DNA of 64,000 nt, from the NCBI RefSeq assembly GCF_016658545.1, contig NZ_JACVZC010000001.1:152329-216328 (forward strand), read 5' to 3'. Within the stretch, counting starts at the first letter, position 1. Every line of letters begins with the position of its first letter. This DNA comes from Pseudomonas sp. S37 (GTDB taxonomy: Bacteria; Pseudomonadota; Gammaproteobacteria; Pseudomonadales; Pseudomonadaceae). The notes beneath the pieces were generated by a model that ran no database searches, had not been told where the DNA came from, and saw nothing but the letters and a program-made list of their open reading frames with translations. Below are positions 58,093-64,000 of the stretch, in pieces. A program made the translations under genes and the position numbers.

Positions 58093-60336
58093 TCAGAACC
58101 GGCTGGTAACGCTGAGCCCGACTGTGCGTGGGTCACCGTAGGTGATCACGTACTGCCCGGCGGTGCCGTTGGGCCGGCCATGCACCTGGTAGCGGCGGTC
58201 GGTGAGGTTGTTGACGAAACCGGTCACGCTCAGCTTGTCGTCGTGGCTGAACCAGCTCAGGCGCGCATTGGCCAGGGTGTAGTGGGGCTGGCTGAGGGTG
58301 GCGTCGGCGCTGCTCTGGCGGTCGGCCAGGAAGTACTCCTTGTCGCGGAAACTCACGTCGCCGCCGGCCACCAGCTTGCCACCCACCTCCAGCGGTATGG
58401 TGTAGTCGGCACCCAGCGACACCACGTTGCGCGGCGAGCGCACGAAGCTGTTGCCGCTGTAGTCGCCGGTGACCGCACCGGTGGTGGGGTTGGTGTTCTT
58501 GAAGTCGGTGTACTCGGTGTCAAGGAACGACACCGCCGCGCGCAGGTGCAGGCGTTCGGTCGGCTGGCCTTCGATCTCCAGCTCGGCGCCCTTGACCTTG
58601 CCCTTGGCGCCGTTGGTCAGCGCGGTGGTGAGCACGCCGTTGTTCACCGTCAGCAGGTTCACCTGGATGTCGGAGTAGTCGTAGTAGAACACGTTGGCGT
58701 TGACGATCAGGCGGCGGTCGAACCACTCCGATTTCAGCCCGATTTCGTAGGCATCGAGTTTTTCCGGGTCAACCGTGGTCAACTGCGCCAGGCTGGTCGA
58801 CAGCCCGGTGTTGAAGCCGCCCGAGCGGAAGCCATGGGCGTAGCGGAAGAACACCCGCAGGTTGTCGTTGATGCGGTACTCGGGGGTCAGGTCGTAGGTC
58901 CAGGCTTCCCAGGTCTTGTCTTCCTGGCGGTTGCCGTTGCTGCCCACGCCGCCCAGCGGGATCAGCGGGCCGTCGGCGCTGGTGCGGGTCAGTTGCACCA
59001 GGTCGAGGTCGATGTCCTTTTTCTCCTGGGTCCAGCGCAGGCCGCCGGTGACACTGAAGTCATCGGTAAAGTCGTAGGTCAGGTTGCCGAACAGCGCGTA
59101 GCTGTCGGTGCGGTGGTCGTAGCCCAAGTCGCGAAAGGCCGTGGTGCCTACCTGGTTGGAGCCGGTGCCGTTGGGCGTTGGCCCGGGCGTGACGATGCGC
59201 TGCGCCGAGCTGTCGAGGTCTTCGTGGAAGTAATGCGCGCCCAGCAGCCAGTGCAGCGGCCGGTCTTCCGGCGAGGCCAGGCGCAGTTCCTGCGACCACT
59301 GGCGGTAGCTGTTGTCGGTGATGGCTGCGCCATTGACCTCGTAGGGGGTGTAGTCGGCGTCGCTGGTGGAGCGGTTGCGGATGTAGTCATAGGCGCTGAT
59401 CGAGGTCAGCGTGTAGTCGCCCAGGTACCCATTGAAGGTCAGCGACGCGCCGTCATGGTCCAGGCGGTAGTCTTCGTTGACGTTCAGCGAAATGTCGCGG
59501 CCATGCGGGCGTTCGTAGCCCACGTTGTAGTAGCGGCCCACCGGCAGCGAGCCGTTGCTGCCGTCCCCTTTGAACTGGCGGCTGTGCAGCTTGAGCAGGG
59601 CATCCAGGTTGGGGTTGAGCTGGGCCAGGAACTGCAGGCGGATGGCCTTTTTGTTCACGTCGCCGTAGGTGTTGCCGTCGAAGTCGTTGTTCTGGAAGCC
59701 GTCACGCTCCTCGGAATACAGCGCCACCCGCCCGGCCAGTTTTTCGTCGACCAGGGCGCCACCGATGGCGCCGGTGACGATGCGCTCGTTCTTGCTGCCG
59801 AAGCCGACCGTGCCGTAGCCGTCGGTGTCGAAGGTGGGCTTTTTGGAGATTACGTTGACCGCGCCGGCCGTGGTGTTCTTGCCATACAGGGTGCCTTGCG
59901 GCCCACGCAGGATTTCGATGCGTTCCAGGTCGAACAGCGGCCCGCCGCCGGCGACCGGGGCGTTGAGGTAGACGTCGTCGGCGTAGATGCCCACCGGGTA
60001 CACCGTGGCCGCGCCGGTGTCGCCAGTGCCAAGGCCACGGATGTACCAGCGCGGGCGGCCGTCGCCGTCGGGGTTCTTGGCCGAGGCGTTAGGCACGAAG
60101 GTGGTGATGTCGCCCATGGCGCGCACGCCGTCGGCGGTAATGCTGGTGCCCTTGATCGCCGACACGGCAACCGGCACTTCCTGCAGGGTCTGCTCGCGGT
60201 GCTGGGCGGTGACGGTGACGGTTTCCAGGGCCGCCTCTTTGTTGTTTTCTTCGTTGGCGGCGATGGCCTGGCTGCCGCTGCCGGCCAGCAGCAGCGCGAG
60301 GCTGACCTGGCGTGCGAGTGGATTGAGCTGGTGCAT
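58093..60336 (-). CDS. TonB-dependent receptor (first of the organosulfur region)
   Basis: 747 aa. GGGGAGA precedes the ATG at 60336. A signal peptide (cut near SQAIA-ANEE) is followed by the TonB box region ETVTVTAQHRE, a plug (QEVPVAVSAI, LERIEILRGPQGTLYGKNTT) and a barrel ending SVTSRF. It lacks an STN domain. Receptors of this type import many substrates besides iron. Its place between DszB-like genes and an SsuC-type transporter suggests organosulfur uptake across the outer membrane. Confidence 0.85.
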   Translation of the reverse strand: MHQLNPLARQVSLALLLAGSGSQAIAANEENNKEAALETVTVTAQHREQTLQEVPVAVSAIKGTSITADGVRAMGDITTFVPNASAKNPDGDGRPRWYIRGLGTGDTGAATVYPVGIYADDVYLNAPVAGGGPLFDLERIEILRGPQGTLYGKNTTAGAVNVISKKPTFDTDGYGTVGFGSKNERIVTGAIGGALVDEKLAGRVALYSEERDGFQNNDFDGNTYGDVNKKAIRLQFLAQLNPNLDALLKLHSRQFKGDGSNGSLPVGRYYNVGYERPHGRDISLNVNEDYRLDHDGASLTFNGYLGDYTLTSISAYDYIRNRSTSDADYTPYEVNGAAITDNSYRQWSQELRLASPEDRPLHWLLGAHYFHEDLDSSAQRIVTPGPTPNGTGSNQVGTTAFRDLGYDHRTDSYALFGNLTYDFTDDFSVTGGLRWTQEKKDIDLDLVQLTRTSADGPLIPLGGVGSNGNRQEDKTWEAWTYDLTPEYRINDNLRVFFRYAHGFRSGGFNTGLSTSLAQLTTVDPEKLDAYEIGLKSEWFDRRLIVNANVFYYDYSDIQVNLLTVNNGVLTTALTNGAKGKVKGAELEIEGQPTERLHLRAAVSFLDTEYTDFKNTNPTTGAVTGDYSGNSFVRSPRNVVSLGADYTIPLEVGGKLVAGGDVSFRDKEYFLADRQSSADATLSQPHYTLANARLSWFSHDDKLSVTGFVNNLTDRRYQVHGRPNGTAGQYVITYGDPRTVGLSVTSRF

Positions 60337-60633
60337 GGTGGATCTCCCCGTATGTAAAGCGTTGTTGGGGAGAGCTAGAGCAGGGACTGTGCCATGTTGT
60401 TAAGTTGTTGAATTTAAACGATTTAATCAGGGTTTTTAGAGAGTGTTGCAGATTGGGCAGCAGTGGGGTGCTGGGCGGGTGCTGCTGGGGCAGCAGTGGT
60501 GGGGCTGAAATGGCTGGGGCCGCTTCGCGGCCCGATCGCGACGCAAGGCCGCTCCTACAAGGGTCCTGCGTACGCCGATCAATGTAGGAGCGGCCTTGTG
60601 TCGCGATCGGGCTGCGCAGCAGCCCCAGAAATA
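60337..60633. repeat. REP hairpin and short gap
   Basis: Inverted arms at 60531-60559 and 60583-60611 are 29 bases with one mismatch. It is a copy of the same REP class as at 58.0 kb. An AT-rich stretch near 60,395-60,440 may contain the receptor gene's promoter. Confidence 0.65.
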
Positions 60634-61692
60634 TCAAACCGCCAAACGCGAAGTCGAGCCGATCACACTCTCCAGCACACGAAAATCAATCCACTCACGC
60701 ACATCGAAACGTCGCGGTATGAACCCCCACCTGAACAGGAACTCGGTAAAGTCCTGCAATGCCTCGATCGAGCGGCTGTCCAGGGTGGTGCGCAAGCGCC
60801 GGTGCGCATCGTCGCCATAGGCCGCGGCCACCCAGTATTCGCTGGTGTTCAGCTCGCGGGCCAGAAAGCGCCGGGTTTCTTCAGGGTTGGCCCAGGCCCA
60901 TTGCTCGGTGCGCAGCACCGTGTCGACCAGCGTGCGGCTGGCCTCGAAATGCTGCTCCAGCAGGTGGCGGTCCACGGTCAGCGTGCGCGGCGTGCCGTTG
61001 TTGCTGCGGATCAGCGGGTCCGGGTGGCTGCCGGTGTCGACCACCACGCGCAGGCCGAACTCGTGGGCCAGGTGCACGGCGTGGGCGCCCTTGAGGAAGA
61101 TGGCGTCGATGTCGCCGCGCAGCAGGCCGATCAGTTCGTTGTTGCGGCGGCTGAAGCGGCTGGTGTCCAGGCTGACTTCGGCGCCATACAGGTGCTGTTT
61201 GGCATCGTCGCTGTAAGTGCCGCCGTAGGGGTAGTCGACAAGTTCCACGTCGGCCACCGCCAGGCCCTCCAGTTTCAGCGCATTTTCCAGCCCCCGCAGG
61301 GCCTGGGCGCGGGTGAAGTCGATTTGCACGTTGGCCCACTTGGGCAGGCCGAAACGGCGGTTCTTCAGGTCGCGAATGCTGCGCACGCCGCTTTCTTCGG
61401 TGGTGAGGATCAACTGCACCTCGTCGCTCCACGACAGGCCCAGCACGCGGGTCTCGACGCCGCTGGCGTAAGCCCAGATTGCCGGGATGTTGCCGCCGTG
61501 GCGTACCGAATTCTGCAAGTGATGGTCGTAGTGGGCCTCGCGCACTTCGCGTTCGCTGGACTCGCGCAGCGACTGGATATTGGTGCCGTACGGCGCAAAG
61601 GCCTCGGCCAGGCGCCCCGACTGCACGGCAATGCCGAGGCCGGTGGGCACCGGGCTGTGGGTGTACCAGAGGGTTTCCAGGGGCTTGGTCAT
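60634..61692 (-). CDS. DszB-like protein with Ser in place of the catalytic Cys
   Basis: 352 aa, no signal peptide, with the periplasmic-binding-protein-like fold expected of the DszB family (sulfinate desulfinases). DszB uses Cys27, His60 and Arg70. Aligned by eye, THSPVPTG puts Ser13 (codon AGC) at the Cys, while His54 and Arg64 keep the ten-residue spacing before GG (HYDHHLQNSVRHGG). Its neighbour has Cys13. So this copy may not desulfinate; it could bind substrate or catalyse another reaction. It overlaps the neighbour's stop by 4 bases. A cytoplasmic binding-protein-like role is an alternative. Family assignment is moderate. Confidence 0.72.
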   Translation of the reverse strand: MTKPLETLWYTHSPVPTGLGIAVQSGRLAEAFAPYGTNIQSLRESSEREVREAHYDHHLQNSVRHGGNIPAIWAYASGVETRVLGLSWSDEVQLILTTEESGVRSIRDLKNRRFGLPKWANVQIDFTRAQALRGLENALKLEGLAVADVELVDYPYGGTYSDDAKQHLYGAEVSLDTSRFSRRNNELIGLLRGDIDAIFLKGAHAVHLAHEFGLRVVVDTGSHPDPLIRSNNGTPRTLTVDRHLLEQHFEASRTLVDTVLRTEQWAWANPEETRRFLARELNTSEYWVAAAYGDDAHRRLRTTLDSRSIEALQDFTEFLFRWGFIPRRFDVREWIDFRVLESVIGSTSRLAV

Positions 61693-62753
61693 GGGCTAAC
61701 AGTTTTCCTGTCCATGGGGGTGGGGGCCAGCAATTGTTCCAGCGGTTGCCGGGCGATCCAGTCGCGCACCTCGAAGCGGGCCGGGATAAAGCGCCAGCGC
61801 TTGAGGAACTCGACAAAGTCTTGCAAGGCGTCGATCGCCTGAGCGTCCAGGCGCGTGCTCAGGCGCAGGTGGGCGTCATTGCCGTAGGCCACTTGCACCC
61901 AGTACTCGCTGCTGTTGGTTTCCCGCGCCAGGTAGCGGCGGGTTTCGTCGGGGTGCTGATGGGCCCAGCGTTCAGCGCGCAGCACCGAGCCGAGCAGGGT
62001 GCGCACTACGTGCGGGTGCTGAGCCAGCAGGTGGCTGTCCACGGCCAGGGTGCGTGGCGTGCCGTTGTTGCTGCGGATCAGCGGGTCGGGGTGGCTGCCG
62101 GTGTCGATGACCGTGTGCAGGGCAAAGGCGTGGGCCAGTTGCACGGCGCTGGCGCCCTTGAGGAAGATCGCGTCCACTTCGCCGCGCAGCAGGCCGGCCA
62201 GCTCCAGGTTGCGGCCTTCACTTTGCGTGCTGGACACTGGCGTACCGGCCACGTTGCGCACCGGGCGGTCGCTGAAGGTGCCGTCGTAGCGGTAGTTGAC
62301 CAGCTCCACGTCACCCACCTGCAAGCCTTCGAGCCTGAGGGCGTTCTCCAGCCCGCGCAGGGCCTGGGCACGGGTGAAGTCGATCTGCGCCGCCGCCCAG
62401 TCGGGCAGGCCGAAGCGCCGGCCCTTGAGGTCTCTAACGGTATGGATGCCGCTGTCTGGCCGGGTCAGGATCAACTGTGCTTCATCGGCCCACGACAGGC
62501 CGATCACACGGGTATCGCGGCCCTGGGCACGGGCCCAGATGGCCGGGATGCTGCCGCCGTGGCGCACCGAATTGCGCAGGCTGTGGTCGAAGTGCGATTC
62601 GCGCACGGCCTGCTGCTCGGCTTCGCGCAGCGACTGCACCTGGGTGCCGAGGCTGGCCAGGTCTTCCTGCAGCCAGCCTTGCTGCACGGCAATGCCCAGC
62701 CCGGTGGGGACCGGACAGCGGGTGTACCACAGGGTGTCGAGGGGGGGGCTCAT
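61689..62753 (-). CDS. DszB-like sulfinate desulfinase with intact Cys-His-Arg
   Basis: 354 aa from the ATG at 62753. TRCPVPTG carries Cys13; HFDHSLRNSVRHGG carries His54 and Arg64. This matches Cys27/His60/Arg70 of DszB, which splits a C-S bond in aryl sulfinates to release sulfite. There is no signal peptide, so it should act in the cytoplasm. It follows the flavin monooxygenase gene by 17 bases, the order expected when a monooxygenase product is then desulfinated. About 60% of residues look identical to the downstream Ser13 paralogue in the aligned parts I compared. A binding-protein role cannot be excluded. Confidence 0.75.
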   Translation of the reverse strand: MSPPLDTLWYTRCPVPTGLGIAVQQGWLQEDLASLGTQVQSLREAEQQAVRESHFDHSLRNSVRHGGSIPAIWARAQGRDTRVIGLSWADEAQLILTRPDSGIHTVRDLKGRRFGLPDWAAAQIDFTRAQALRGLENALRLEGLQVGDVELVNYRYDGTFSDRPVRNVAGTPVSSTQSEGRNLELAGLLRGEVDAIFLKGASAVQLAHAFALHTVIDTGSHPDPLIRSNNGTPRTLAVDSHLLAQHPHVVRTLLGSVLRAERWAHQHPDETRRYLARETNSSEYWVQVAYGNDAHLRLSTRLDAQAIDALQDFVEFLKRWRFIPARFEVRDWIARQPLEQLLAPTPMDRKTVSP

Positions 62754-62770
62754 GGTCGGGCTCCGGTCGG

Positions 62771-63919
62771 TCAGGCGCTGGCCTGCAATGGGGTGGTGGC
62801 GGCCTGCTGAACCAGCGGCAGCACTTCCTGGCCGATGCGCAGGGCTTCTTCCAGGTGCGGGTTGGCGGCGAGGATGAACGTGCTGAACCCGGCGTCGCGG
62901 TATTCGGCCAGGCGTTCGGCGATCTGCTGGTGGCTGCCCACCAGGCCCACCGTCGGGCCAGGCTTGGCCTTGGCAAAACCGGCCCACAGGTTGCGTGCCA
63001 GCACCAGTTCGTCGAAGCCTTGCAGGTGCTGGTGGTAGGCCGCCTGACGCGCGCCGCCGACCGAGTCCGAGCCGGTCACGAAGTTTTTCGCGGTGCTGCT
63101 GGCTTTGCCTTCCAGGCGGTCGAACTGTTGACGCAGCTCACGCCAGGCCTGCTCTTCGGTTTCGCGGGCGAACAGGTCGACGCGCAGGCCGAAGCGCACC
63201 GTGCGCCCTTGCTTGTCGGCCAGTTCGCGCACCCGCTCGATATGCGGCTTGAGCTTGTCGATCGGTTCGGCCCAGTTCAGGTACACGTCGGCATGGCGCG
63301 CGGCGACTTCCAGTGCCGCATCGGAAAAACCGGAGAAGTACACCCCTGGCTTGCGTTCGTGCTGCAGGCCAGGCGGCAGGCTGCCGTTTTCCAGGCGGTA
63401 GATATCGCCGTCGTAGGAGAATTTATCCTGCGTCCACAGGCCCTGGATCACGTCGAGGAACTCGCCGGTGCGCTTGTAGCGCAGGTCGTGTTCGAGGAAG
63501 TCGCCATTGGCGCGCTGGCTGGCCGGGTTGCCGCCGGTGATGATGTTCCAGTCCAGCCGGCCGCCGCTGAGGTTCTGCAGGATGGCCGCCTGCTGGGCGG
63601 CATAGGCGGGCAGGGTCCAGGTGGCCTGGAAGGCGATCAGAAAGCGGATGCGCCGGGTTTCCCGGGCCAGCGCGGCAGCGGCAATCCACGGCTCCGGGCC
63701 AGTGGGCAGCAACGCGCCCTCGAAACCGGCCAGTTCGGCGGCCTTGGCCACCTGGGCGATGTAGTCGATGTAGGTGAAGCCATCGGCTTGGCCGTCAGGC
63801 AGGCGGCCGGGGGCGATGTTGCCGGCGCGGTGCACGGGGTTGCCGCGGTTGTGGCGGTCGGTGGACAGCTGCGGGCCGTCGGTGCCCAAGGGCAGGCGCC
63901 AGAAGAATTCGGTGGTCAT
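62771..63919 (-). CDS. SsuD-like flavin-dependent monooxygenase
   Basis: 382 aa, close to the length of SsuD. Luciferase-like (LLM) features include FFWRLPLGTDG near the start, WNIITGGNP (about 124-132), YLNWAEP (213-219) and NLWAGF. SsuD releases sulfite from alkanesulfonates with reduced FMN. By eye, the region of SsuD Cys54 reads PTGPEPW (72-78) without Cys, and the RLH of SsuD (Arg226, His228) reads R246-V-D248. The substrate may therefore differ from plain alkanesulfonates. CAGGAG precedes the ATG. The flavin reductase it needs is not in the window. It is the first gene visible in the organosulfur run. Confidence 0.8.
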   Translation of the reverse strand: MTTEFFWRLPLGTDGPQLSTDRHNRGNPVHRAGNIAPGRLPDGQADGFTYIDYIAQVAKAAELAGFEGALLPTGPEPWIAAAALARETRRIRFLIAFQATWTLPAYAAQQAAILQNLSGGRLDWNIITGGNPASQRANGDFLEHDLRYKRTGEFLDVIQGLWTQDKFSYDGDIYRLENGSLPPGLQHERKPGVYFSGFSDAALEVAARHADVYLNWAEPIDKLKPHIERVRELADKQGRTVRFGLRVDLFARETEEQAWRELRQQFDRLEGKASSTAKNFVTGSDSVGGARQAAYHQHLQGFDELVLARNLWAGFAKAKPGPTVGLVGSHQQIAERLAEYRDAGFSTFILAANPHLEEALRIGQEVLPLVQQAATTPLQASA

Positions 63920-64000
63920 GGGGGCTCCTGAAGGGGGAGGGTGTGCGAGTGGGGAGGGTGGTGCAACGGCTGTGCCATGGGGGCGCAGGGCCTGTGGGGC

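Noticed and set aside
58180..60357. 725-aa open frame antisense to a TonB receptor
   Set aside because: The opposite strand is a full-length receptor with signal peptide, plug and barrel; the antisense product has no domain pattern. The same holds for 28113-29543 opposite the TolC gene.

Overview
The window reads as chromosome of a Pseudomonas putida-group bacterium. The right 37 kb has the high GC, REP hairpins, PehA-type RTX peroxidase, NrtR regulator, iron-starvation sigma cassettes and organosulfur genes expected there. The left 26.7 kb is a more AT-rich accessory island. All calls are by eye; no database was searched.

Island, 1 to about 26,709. It carries a Gabija-like pair (OLD-type ATPase/TOPRIM nuclease plus UvrD-type helicase, 317-3933), a 56-aa ORF, an XRE/ImmA-type regulator-protease with a partner, a nuclease-like 510-aa protein, a DUF4062 protein, a helicase-nuclease fusion of about 1305 aa overlapping a 694-aa protein of unknown fold, a KAP-family NTPase, and a membrane protein gene that seems split by one in-frame stop. 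Its right end is a four-gene operon of three tyrosine recombinase-like proteins and a small coiled-coil protein, which matches the ginABCD module of GInt islands. The island ends inside a nicotinamidase-like gene, which it truncates; the other end lies left of the window. No tRNA or CRISPR array was seen.

Core, 26.7-44.5 kb. The broken nicotinamidase gene is divergent from an NrtR-type NUDIX regulator, with a near-perfect 19-bp palindrome between them. Next come a type I secretion operon (ABC, HlyD, TolC) and, divergent from it, a 3588-aa secreted protein with two animal-peroxidase domains and RTX repeats, its probable substrate. A small chorismate mutase-like gene follows.

Iron region, 44.6-52.8 kb. 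Two complete sigma / FecR-like anti-sigma / TonB-receptor cassettes lie back to back around a shared region holding two Fur-box-like palindromes.

Organosulfur region, 52.9-63.9 kb, all on the minus strand. In transcription order: an SsuD-like flavin monooxygenase, two DszB-like proteins (one with the catalytic Cys, one with Ser), two TonB-dependent receptors, two SsuC/TauC-type permeases and an SsuB/TauB-type ATPase. Together these suggest uptake and desulfurisation of an organosulfur compound. REP-type hairpins separate most of these units.
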